From the NCBI GenBank assembly GCA_025766275.1, contig JAFKAC010000035.1, positions 551,749 through 615,748 of the forward strand: a stretch of DNA of 64,000 bases, read 5' to 3'. This document shows, in pieces, positions 16,667-25,926 of the stretch; the stretch's first letter is position 1, and each line of letters starts with the position of its first letter. Under the pieces are notes generated by a model that was not told the DNA's origin, searched no databases, and worked only from the letters and a program-made list of their open reading frames with translations. This DNA is from Lactarius indigo. Lineage: Eukaryota > Basidiomycota > Agaricomycetes > Russulales > Russulaceae. The position numbers and the translations under genes are program-made.

Positions 16667-18012
16667 AGTGACACTGAGAAAAGGAGTCCCGGACTCCTCA
16701 CATGTACACCACCCTCTTATAGCCCAATTTCTAGAGCGACACTGAGAAAAGGAGTCCCGGACTCCTCACACATACACCACCCTCTTACAGCCAAATTTCC
16801 AGAGTGACATTGAGAAAAGGAGTCCCGGACTCCTCACACATACACCACCCTCTACATCCCCAATTTCCAGAGTGACACTGAGAAAAGGAGTCCAGGACTC
16901 CTCACACATACACCACCCTCTACATCCCCAATTTCCAGAGTGACACTGAGAAAAGGAGTCCCGGACTCCTCACATGTACACCACCCTCTTATAGCCCAAT
17001 TTCTAGAGCGACACCAAGAAAAGGAGTCCCGGACTCCTCACACATACACCACCCTCTTACAGCCAAATTTCCAGAGTGACATTGAGAAAAGGAGTCCCGG
17101 ACTCCTCACACGTACACCACCCTCTACATCCCCAATTTCCAGAGTGACACTGAGAAAAGGAGTCCAGGACTCCTCACACATACACCACCCTCTTACAGCC
17201 AAATTTCCAGAGTGACACCAAGAAAAGGAGTCCAGGACTCCTCACATGTACACCACCCTCTTACAGCCAAATTTCCAGAGCGACATTGAGAAAAGGAGTC
17301 CCGGACTCCTCACACGTACACCACCCTCTTACAGCCAAATTTCCAGAGCGACATTGAGAAAAGGAGTCCAGGACTCCTCACATGTACACCACCCTCTTAT
17401 AGCCAAATTTCCAGAGCAACACTGAGAAAAGGAGTCCAGGACTCCTCACACATACACCACCCTCTTCAGCCAAATTTCCAGAGCAACACTGAGAAAAGGA
17501 GTCCAGGACTCCTCACATGTACACCACCCTCTTATAGCCAAATTTCCAGAGCAACACTGAGAAAAGGAGTCCAGGACTCCTCACACGTACACCACCCTCT
17601 TCAGCCAAATTTCCAGAGCAACACCGAGAAAAGGAGTCCAGGACTCCTCACATGTACACCACCCTCTTATAGCCAAATTTCCAGAGCAACACTGAGAAAA
17701 GGAGTCCAGGACTCCTCACACGTACACCACCCTCTTCAGCCAAATTTCCAGAGCAACACCAAGAAAAGGAGTCCCGGACTCCTCACATGTACACCACCCT
17801 CTTACAGCCCAATTTCTAGAGCAACACTGAGAAAAGGAGTCCAGGACTCCTCACATACACACCATCCTCTTATAGCCCAATTTCTCAAGTATGACACTGA
17901 GAAAAGGAGTCCTAGACTCCTCACATGCACACCACCCTCTTATAGCCCAATTTATCAAGCATAACACTGAGAAAAGGAGTCCTAGACTCCTTACACATAC
18001 ACCACCATATTA
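16667..18012. repeat. Satellite of about 20 copies of a 68-bp unit
   Basis: Tandem units of 67-68 bp start at AGTGACACTGAGAAAAGGAG. Each has the palindrome GGAGTCC-N-GGACTCC, followed by CTCACAYRYACACCACCCTC. Early copies mostly have central C, later copies A, and the last two have CTAGACTCC, so variants cluster along the array. Long frames through the array are by-products of the repeat and are not genes. From 18013 to 18268 the DNA is AT-rich with no recognisable feature. Confidence 0.96.
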
Positions 18013-18268
18013 CTATACATATTTAATACATGCACAATGTACCATGTGCTAATAACATGTTCACATATAATGTGCATGCTGTGACAGTTAAAACATTATT
18101 ATCAGGGTATATTACTAAAGTGTCATTGATGTCTGATTTGTTTCCATGCACACATGCACCAAACACTCTGCTCTACATAGTAGATCTGAGATGCATACTG
18201 CACACCAATGCCCAGCCAACAATATGACCATATATTAGGCACATAGAGTCAAGGTTAAGGTTAACATC

Positions 18269-18293
18269 AAACCCTAAAATAGGGTTAGGGTTT
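18269..18293. repeat. Interstitial telomere-like motif, head to head
   Basis: AACCCTAAAATAGGGTTAGGGTTT puts one CCCTAA-type unit next to two GGGTTA-type units in opposite orientation. It directly abuts the 186-bp palindrome. It is too short to prove an old chromosome end. Confidence 0.5.
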
Positions 18294-18685
18294 GTTGTGT
18301 TCACATAGGGGGCAGCTTTTGAATACATAAATGTAAGTTTTGATGATGATCTGCAGGTAAACTGTCTGATTGTTGATATCCCATGTGCAGTTAATAGTGA
18401 TATGACTTAAGGGTGTAATACAGTCCATGATTTGTATCACTGGGATGTTGTACTGTGATTTTGAGCTGAAGAGCTGTACTGTACAGTGGCGAGTGAGCAA
18501 CAGCTCTTCAGCTCAAAATCACAGTACAACATCCCAGTGATACAAATCATGGACTGTATTACACCCTTAAGTCATATCACTATTAACTGCACATGGGATA
18601 TCAACAATCAGACAGTTTACCTGCAGATCATCATCAAAACTTACATTTATGTATTCAAAAGCTGCCCCCTATGTGAACACAACAA
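18292..18685. repeat. Perfect inverted repeat, two 186-bp arms, 22-bp spacer
   Basis: 18292-18477 and 18500-18685 are reverse complements with no mismatch that I can find, separated by 18478-18499. The arms encode the same short frame on opposite strands, which is a consequence of the symmetry and not evidence of a gene. The sequence resembles nothing else in the window. The 95 bases after it are featureless. Confidence 0.95.
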
Positions 18686-18779
18686 TCCAATCATCCACTT
18701 GCAGAGTGACTTTTATAATTCATGGGCCAACCATTGGTGATACATTACTACTGCTGACTGATGTTATTAAAGTCCATGA

Positions 18780-19230
18780 CAATTACTGCTTACTGAGGCA
18801 TCATAACTGACTACTGAGAGTCTGAGACAAATCTACAACACAATTATGAACAGCATACATAGAAAGGGCATACTCACAGTGGCAAGGGAAATGTGGTGAG
18901 ATATGCAAGTAAGCTGGAAGCAGAGGTGAACAGGGAAGTTGCACTGAAGCAAAGAGTCTGGCACATAAGCAGTGAGAACTGATGTTAGACATCAAAGGAT
19001 TGAAGGGAGAAACATACCTGGCACATAAGTAGTGAGAACTGATGTGGACCAGCAGTGTACATGCTACACTACTTATACTGTTTACAGGGGTGACACTAGT
19101 ACAAGGGATGTAACATAGGGTCACAGAGTATAAGACATTGTTCTTCATCTGGGACAAAAGGAATACACAAATGGAGAATAAGGAGCACAGAACAAAGAAA
19201 GTCCAAGCAAAGATGATATCATAGTGACAT
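18780..19230 (-). repeat. Decayed copia-type solo LTR
   Basis: Read on the minus strand, it follows the copia LTR at 45216-45830. Common blocks include CTCTTTGTTTTG-like, TGTGACCCTATGTTAC, AGTATAAGTAGT (TATA-like), a duplicated CAGTTCCTCACTG-like segment with TGTGCCAG, and CCACTGTGAGTAT. Divergence is high and no coding sequence flanks it. Boundaries are approximate. Confidence 0.7.
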
Positions 19231-19269
19231 CACAATAAGGATATAGCTAAAGGTAGAACAAAGTCATAG

Positions 19270-19745
19270 TATACACAGTCGGTGGCTCTGGAGATTGGTT
19301 GTGCATGTGAATGAGCCTTTTGGTTGTGGGGGTTTTTGACCACCTGCAAGGCTCCCTGCCAGCACATCCGAGTCTTCTGCCAGCCCAGTACCCATGCCAC
19401 GTCTCTTGTATGCCAGCTCACTTCCAAGTCTTTGTAACCACAGAAAAGAGTCCCAAAAATCACCAGTTTGTAAGAGTATAAAGACCAGTAGTCTGAGTAG
19501 TACAATACTTTGTCTACTCTTAGTCCTTGAATACAGTCTACTTGTTTAAACCTTTAGATTCCCCTCTCACTTGCCTGCCAAGTTCTCCCTCCCTCTGGTC
19601 ACTTAATATGTGACCCTCGACTCTGCTTGCCCATTGCCTTTGGGCTACAACTGAACTGTGACATAAGAGTAGACCTCTTTTCCTAGCTAGTGAACATGGC
19701 ACAACGCATTCAACAAACGAACCTGAACCAGAGTCACTCATACCT
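19270..19745 (+). repeat. Decayed family-D solo LTR
   Basis: In plus orientation it parallels the sense strand of the D LTR: CACGTCT..GCCAGCTCACT, AGTTTGTAMGAGTATAAAGA (TATA box), GTAGTAC..TTGTCTACTCTTAGTC and a CTCTCACTTGCCTGCC segment. No internal element sequence is attached. The boundaries are estimates; 19746-19838 holds nothing recognisable. Confidence 0.65.
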
Positions 19746-19838
19746 CAGCAGTAAACAACTGGCATGACACTCCCGAACCATGTGATGTACAGTGCAAACA
19801 AACGACACAGGAAGCAGGACAGTAGTACACAGACAGCT

Positions 19839-19867
19839 CATCAGGAAAAACCTCCCATGCTAGCGAG
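19839..19867 (+). repeat. 29-bp inverted repeat, left copy
   Basis: Starts CATCAGGAAAAACCTCCCA and ends TGCTAGCGAG. It is the reverse complement of 23120-23148 with a single T/C mismatch. Possibly the terminal inverted repeat of a 3.3-kb DNA transposon. I see no clear target duplication. Confidence 0.6.
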
Positions 19868-21209
19868 AACAAATTATCAATAATTACTAGTAATTGTCAA
19901 TTATTGCACATTGCTTAGTCCCCTTGATAATTTATTGGGGACTATCTCAATTGTAATAATTAGCACCTAGCTACTGACAAATTGTTCAAAAGTTATTTCA
20001 GCATTATGTGAATTCACCCACTGACACCCAGTTTGTAAAATAAGGAAAAAAAACATATTTATTGCATGAAATATCTACAGGTAGCTAGCTACAGGAGTGC
20101 AGCACCTACTGCACCTGTCCCTGTTGTTGTGATCACTGCACCGCCCCATCAAAGTCATCATCATTGATGTTGCAATATTACCTCTCTATCACCATTGCCT
20201 CACCATTGTGTCCTCACTGTCACCACCTTGTCCTCACTGTCACTCGTAGCTTGCATGTATGCAGTCCTGCTGTGGTCAGGTCATTGTTGGGCTTGTAGGA
20301 GTGGAGATGGGAGGGACCAAGTGAGGCAGTGGCTTTGGGGTCGACGGCAACAGGTGTCATGTCAGAGCAGTTGTGTAAGACCTGTGATGAATGTGAGCGT
20401 ATTGTTACTTACATAGACCGGTACTCATCTGTTTTAAATTTGCAGGGGTGGAACCATCGACAGTGTCTTGAGTGGCAGGTGCACAGGAGCTTGTATAGGG
20501 GCAATAGTGACTAGTTAGTGAGGATGCAAGGGATGAACATATTTGGACTTACAACTATGTTTGATGACACAGCAATGACTAAGGTGGTAGTGGCAGTGAT
20601 GACATTGTTGCTGTGCATCAAATGATTGCAGTCATAAGAGCTACATCAGTTGTATAGCAGTGGGAGGACCTGCAATCAATAAATTAGAATGTTTCAGAGA
20701 TAAATGAAGAAAAAAAAAAAAGAACATGCTGTTTTTTTTTTTTCCATTCTGAGGCTTGCACATTGGAGGGGTGGCATCTGACTGCCTTGGGTCTGTTATG
20801 GGGGGAGCATGATGTGCGGGAGGTAGGCTCAGAAAGTGGAGGAAGGAATGGCGGATGAACCAGTGACGGGGGAGGGGGGAACAAGAGATCAGTGAAGGGA
20901 AAAGAGTGCATGCACATACAGTACCAAAATGGAACATTGTGGTCCATTATTGTATGAACGAACGTGGGAAAGGCTTCCCACGCCCAGACCAATCAACAAT
21001 AAACGTGACTTGCTTCATTTTTTTGACTTTGCCTTCACGCTTCTGCTCCATTGTCCTGCTCTGTTGTCTCACCTCTCCCCTGTACAGCACTAGAGTCCAC
21101 CAGTACCACACCTCCATGCAGAGGTGAAACCAACGAGCCACACCAGGCATCTTCTTTGGTGCTGTCATGCTTGCCATCTTCTTGCTGCTGTGGAGCGTGC
21201 GACGATGAC

Positions 21210-21720
21210 AGATGACCCCCTCACTTCAACGACAATGACGATACCAGCCACAAGCGGTGACTTTCCACTATGATGGCATCTCAGCCGTGCGATCCTGACA
21301 TGGTTATGTATGACCCAGACCCGGACCACCACCACCACCACTGCCACCACATTCCGCCGATGCCCGTGCAGTGTGACCCTAACCACAATGAGGACATGGG
21401 CAATGACCATGACTATGTCAGCTGCAAGGCAGTAATGGTGACAACGAAGATGACTGCAATGACTGCGGTCACAAAGAAATAGCAACAACACAAGCACAAC
21501 TGGATGACGACCTCAATGGCGGGGACGAAGACGACGACAATGACTGTGGCTGTGATGGTGATGAAGACGACGATGGCCGTGGCTGAAAAGTGGCGACACC
21601 TCAAGCACAACTACAGCTACGACGACTGTGATGCGAGGACAATGGCTACAGTGACAATGAGTGACAACAATGGGGTGGCTGTGGGGATTGCGATCGCGAC
21701 GATGACTGTGAGGTGACGAA
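21210..21720 (+). repeat. GAC/GAT-rich low-complexity DNA
   Basis: Triplet-biased sequence with many GATGAC, GACGAC and AATGAC units. In one plus frame it would encode acidic runs such as GGDEDDDNDCGCDGDEDDDG, in another a His-rich run. No start, domain or homologous copy supports a gene. A decayed acidic-repeat protein or simple-repeat expansion are both possible. Confidence 0.45.
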
Positions 21721-22730
21721 GACTACATCAGCCAAGGGGGGGCCGGGCCGTGGTTCCGTGACCCGAGGTGGGGGGGGTCGACCGAAAGTCTCTAAAAAAA
21801 TTTGCTTTTTGGGTGTCTAAGGCCAGGCCGATCTGGAAATTTCCCGCTTTTCCCCCGTATCATCTCAGCAATAGTGCATATTGTGGGTTTGTAAACCCAT
21901 GTGGGTACCCGAATATGGGTTTGTGGGTGTGGGTGTGGGTCAGATCTGAGGTACCCGTACAAAACCCATACCTGTTGCATGGCGGGTTTTTTCAAAGGGA
22001 TACTAGAATTCTATTTACTACATGTTACTGTACTATTCTATGAGGAATTTCCTTAACTACAGTTACAGTGGCCTGAGCCCCAACTCCGTCTAAGAGCATC
22101 TACAGGTCTTGGGGCATGTGATGCGTCGCAAGGTGTCGCGCACGTGTCCGCGGAACGCGCGCCGTCGCATACAGGTCCGCGGTGATTGGAGACGTGTTTT
22201 TCTCGAAGAGATAAACGTGCATAGACATGCGGCGGGGTCGGGAACAGAAACGAGGTCGGGTTGTTGCAGGTGGTCGAAAATGGTTGTGCACATTTGCGCA
22301 TAACACAAAACTTCACATATGTAGTTGTATGAGTCAGAGATACGTCTTGTTCGAGCCAATAAGGCCGCGGACAAATGCAGAAAGCCGGAGAACAAAAAGA
22401 ATAAGCCACACTGACACTGAACTTAAAAGTTAGGGGAACTCAACTATGATAAATGTAAGCGATGAAGTTGCATGTTCACAGCTTGGTGGTAGCATACAGC
22501 ACTCATGGCAATGTTTATAGAACACACAGAAACGTGTGTGGTGCCAGCGGTTTGGCAGTGATGCACGATGGGGTGGGGTAATCTAAGAAATTTCCATATT
22601 TGGCCTTTAATTTCCTTTTTGGGGGTAGGGGGGGGGGGGGGTACGGCCCAACCCCTTAAAAAAATTTACCGACCCCGTGCAATTTTAAGAATTCCGGCCC
22701 CCCCTTGACATCAGCAAAACAAAATTTGAC

Positions 22731-22797
22731 TAGCCGTGACTAGGGGAACTAGCCCCTACCATATTTGGGTATCACTAGTCAGCACTAGTCACGGCTA
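22731..22797. repeat. 13-bp inverted repeat with 41-bp loop
   Basis: TAGCCGTGACTAG (22731-22743) and CTAGTCACGGCTA (22785-22797) are perfect reverse complements. They could form a hairpin or be the ends of a tiny inverted-repeat element. No duplication flanks them clearly. Confidence 0.6.
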
Positions 22798-23119
22798 TTG
22801 CTTCTAGTAACTTTTTGTTTTCCTGATGTACTGCCGCTACAACGGCGGCGACAATGTGTGGTAGTGTAAGCATTATTCCTGTAGTACAGTCTTTGAAGTG
22901 TACATCTATTCCGCATTATTGGACTACCTGGAGCATTCTAGTTTTGGAGTTGTAAAACATTTACATAAACTGATCGAGATAATTACACGATATTTTAGTA
23001 GATAATTGGTGGTGATTGATTGCCGCATGAAGGATTAGAGCATTACTGGTCTTAGTGACGAAATATTGGCACATTATCTCCCTTGTCTCCCATGTCAATA
23101 ATTTAGTCATGTGTTATCC

Positions 23120-23148
23120 CTCGCTAGCGTGGGAGGTTTTTCCTGATG
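23120..23148 (-). repeat. 29-bp inverted repeat, right copy
   Basis: CTCGCTAGCGTGGGAGG..CCTGATG, the reverse complement of 19839-19867 with one mismatch at a CpG position. It is followed by CpG-rich sequence of different character. Confidence 0.6.
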
Positions 23149-23445
23149 CTTGTAGGACAAGCGCGGAGCAACCCGACAATACCGAACACACCCGATTATG
23201 CACCGATCCCCTGACAAATGAACCTCACGCTCAATACGCCGAGCACCCGAACCCGAACACAAACTTGCCCGACACCTATGACACACGAACTACGGCTCTA
23301 CGTGGACAGCAGACCACACATGGACAGGACCCCAAAGTCGAAGCCTGTGCGGATAGTATGATGCGCAAATGGATGATCGAGGATGGAACACCCGACTCAA
23401 CCAGAACCCTGAACTCGCGCACGAATGAATCTAAGCGGAACAGAT
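23149..23445 (+). pseudogene. Left part of the decayed locus interrupted by element B
   Basis: An open plus frame runs up to the B insertion, and after removal of B it would continue for 12 codons from 31242 before a TGA. It is rich in Thr, Pro and Asn and has no motif I recognise. CAGAT at 23441-23445 is the target duplication. It probably belongs to the same decayed retroelement as 31242-34401, judging only by adjacency. Confidence 0.4.
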
Positions 23446-23950
23446 TGTTACGGTACGGACTTAATGACTTTTCACTTATGACTCATGACCGGTTATGACT
23501 ACGGTCCGGTATCAGAATTAGTCATGGACTCTTACATCGCATCAGTCAGCATAATAGTTCGCATGTGATTGTGACTCATGTATGACTCATTCCTAGGATA
23601 GCTGTACTAGGGTTCGAGCTAGTTACGCTATTGGTCACTTACTGTTCCAGCGGCGCTTTAAAGCCCGCGCGTATCTGTATAAGTAGTCGACTCGGAAGAC
23701 CAAGAGTCCCCATCTTGGTCTTCTTCAATCCACCACTTGACTCGTCTTCTACCTTGCCTTAGTCTCAGACTAAGTGTGCTTCCACTTGTGTCCATTCGTA
23801 GGATACTCTTTCATCTAGCTGCAGCGTGTGCCCAAGTGCCCCTGTTCAGCTCGCGTTGGGTTGACACGTGATCCCCATTCGCTTATTCTTCGCTAAGTCG
23901 ATTACGCCTCTTTCGAGTCCAAGTCGGACTGACGCCGGTGGAGCGTAACA
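23446..23950 (+). repeat. Element B 5' LTR
   Basis: 505 bp, near-identical to 30737-31241. It contains TATAAG at 23678 and a hairpin of AAGACCAAGA and ATCTTGGTCTT flanking the presumed transcript start. No ATG lies between that start (23712) and gag. Confidence 0.97.
23678..23722 (+). promoter_or_regulatory. Element B TATA box and predicted transcript start
   Basis: TATAAG at 23678 is 34 bases before ATCTTGGTCTT (23712-23722), the exact complement of the PBS at 23953-23963. The spacing equals that in A although the surrounding LTR sequence has diverged. Confidence 0.75.
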
Positions 23951-23952
23951 TT

Positions 23953-23963
23953 AAGACCAAGAT
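23953..23963 (+). other. Element B self-primer binding site
   Basis: AAGACCAAGAT, two bases after the LTR, complementary to 23712-23722. Confidence 0.8.
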
Positions 23964-23970
23964 CCTCATC

Positions 23971-25926
23971 GTGGCGTACTCGACTAGAGACCAGTGGACG
24001 TCTTTCCGTCCCTATCATATTGAACGACGAGGAGATCGCAACGTACCCACAAGATTCCTAGGAGCAGCTCAGTGGAGAGAAAGAGAAGAAGACACCGGAT
24101 ATTTCGTAGAGTTTAACGGTCCTAACCGTTTCCGACCCGTTGAGTTTAACTTTGACCATCTCTGTTGGGTCGAGGTTACTTGGAACCCTATAGATCATCG
24201 CTGGGACATCGTACGACCAGCAGGAAGAAACTACAATTGCGACATCGACGCGCGAGAACTCAATAGTCGCGCAGACTACGGGCCCATCGACGGGCAAGCA
24301 CAAGAACACACAGACGAAGAAATCAGCGGCGGGGAAGCGTCTGAAAGTCAATCGCCAAGCAGAGGCACAACACCAGCAGAAGGAACCAGCCTAGGAGCAA
24401 TTGGCGATCATATTATACAACGAACTGAGTCTCTTACCATTCATCAACCCGAACCCGAAATAATCCACGTGCATAGCCCAGCAGTCGCAATGGCAACTGC
24501 CACCATTACACATGAAGAGCTGCAGCTCACCACAGAAGCAAGGGATCAAATAGCCCTAGAAGAACAAAGACGCATCGCCGAAGAGTCAAGAGCAAATCTA
24601 GCTCCCATTAATCCCTACACCGGCCACCGAATGACCGACGATGATGTAGCAATCCATCGTGCAATTGGGCCCGATGTCGCTGACCCCCCCAGCGGAGGAG
24701 GACCTCCTAACGATTTACCAGGAGGAGGAGGAGGACCTCCATCTTGAGGACCCGGATTTGGGGGATTCCCTGGAGGATTCCCAGGGGGACCACCAGGAGG
24801 AGGACCTCCGGGAGGGGGATTACCAGGTGCAGGTCCTATTGCTCCCCCGAGTAACAAATTAGCTGGCGAAGCACCTACAGTATTCGATGGAGAACGCGCC
24901 AAGGTAGAGGCGTTCCTCACCCAATGGCATGTCTACTGGGGCATGAATGCCGACGAAGGCATCATGGCAACTCCGTATCGACGTGCCCTACTTTTCCTAT
25001 CCTACATCAAAGGCGTCAACGTCAGCGAATGGGTATTAGCAATGCTCACCTGGCTTAACGGCCAGATACAGGCCGGCATACCCCGAACTAGTGAAGGACT
25101 ATGGAACGAAGTCACGCGTAGCTTCATGCAACGCTTCCGCAATACAATGGAACAGGAACAAGCTCAATACGAGCTCAAGAAAGGAGTCAAGATGATTGGG
25201 GGCAATCTAGATGAGTATTGCACCCAATTCGAACAGTTAATACGCCGCGCTCAGTATAGGCTTGACGATCCGCAAACGCTCGACTTATTCGCAAGCGGAC
25301 TACCAAAAGACCTATATGAAAAGGTCTACACCCTTGATAACCCCCGCAACTACCGCGAGTGGAAAGAAGCAGCCACTACCCGTCAACAGCAGTACCTTCA
25401 CCTAAAAGCGGTACTGAATAAGGGAGTCCCTCCAGGACAAGGGCAAGGGAGACAGCGACAACAACGACAATGGCAGGGACCACCGAGAAGTTCATGGCAA
25501 CCAAGGAACTTGCGAGATCCAAACGCCATGGATACTTCCGCGGACCGAATCAGAGGGCGACTTGCAGGAGCTGAAGACATACTCGCCCCTCGCCCTCCAT
25601 ACCGACCACGAGGAGGATTCCTCCAAAGAGGAGGAGGACGTAGTAACCAAAGGCCAGTCATATGTTATAACTGTAGAAAGGACGGACACATGGCCCGAGA
25701 TTGCAGACAACCACGCGAAGAATACCAACCCCAAGCATCAACTAGTCGATATATCGACACCGACTACCATCAACAAGAACCCGAAGTCGCTGCCAGGGCA
25801 GTCCAAGACGTACCCCCTCAACAGCGCGCCAACAATTGGCTTAACGGAGTAGCAGGAGAATCAGACGACGTAAAGGACATTATCCTCCAACAGTTGTGGA
25901 AGAAGGAGGGTTTTCAGGACGCCTGA
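23971..25926 (+). pseudogene. gag: Element B gag with one in-frame TGA
   Basis: A single frame of 652 codons interrupted only by TGA at 24745-24747 in the Gly/Pro-rich linker. Domains: N-terminal domain (about 1-110, RDQWTSFRPY, RPVEFNFDHLCW), acidic linker, Gly-rich linker, capsid (LLFLSYIKGVNVSEWV) and knuckle CYNCRKDGHMARDC near 565-578. The start is inferred as GTG in ATCGTGGC. The first ATG of the transcript in any frame is the in-frame one at 24490, beyond the N-terminal domain. The TGA probably replaces CGA or GGA; A cannot be aligned well in this linker. The slip site GGGTTTT at 25908-25914 precedes the stop. Confidence 0.85.

Larger units (their letters stand above)
19868..23119. other. 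Low-CpG stretch without a recognisable gene
   Basis: About 3.25 kb bounded by the 29-bp inverted repeats. It contains AT-rich DNA (19870-20070), a poly-A/poly-T pair near 20708-20744, a GAC/GAT-rich acidic-coding stretch (about 21210-21720), G-rich tracts near 21740-21775 and 22625-22645, a GT-rich run near 21900-21950 and a CpG-rich patch (22100-22400). Several frames of 60-120 codons exist on both strands, but none shows a motif I recognise, and I do not call any of them a gene. If it is a DNA transposon, its transposase is gone or unrecognisable. Confidence 0.5.

Noticed and set aside
16622..17215. Coding frames across the 68-bp array (repeat protein gene)
   Set aside because: The frames follow the repeat length and lack a start context or codon bias. 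They are explained by tandem repetition.
16245..18012. CRISPR-like repeat array
   Set aside because: Units are directly adjacent with no unique spacers, in eukaryotic retroelement DNA. They are ordinary tandem satellites.
18285..18740. Pair of identical small proteins on opposite strands
   Set aside because: They are mirror images of the 186-bp inverted repeat. No independent support for coding.
20641..21177. Minus-strand frames of 76-102 codons as a possible host gene
   Set aside because: No recognisable motif, simple-sequence DNA inside, low CpG like the surrounding decayed DNA.
22100..22400. RNA gene in the CpG-rich patch
   Set aside because: No tRNA cloverleaf, A/B box pair or rRNA-like core could be found by eye.
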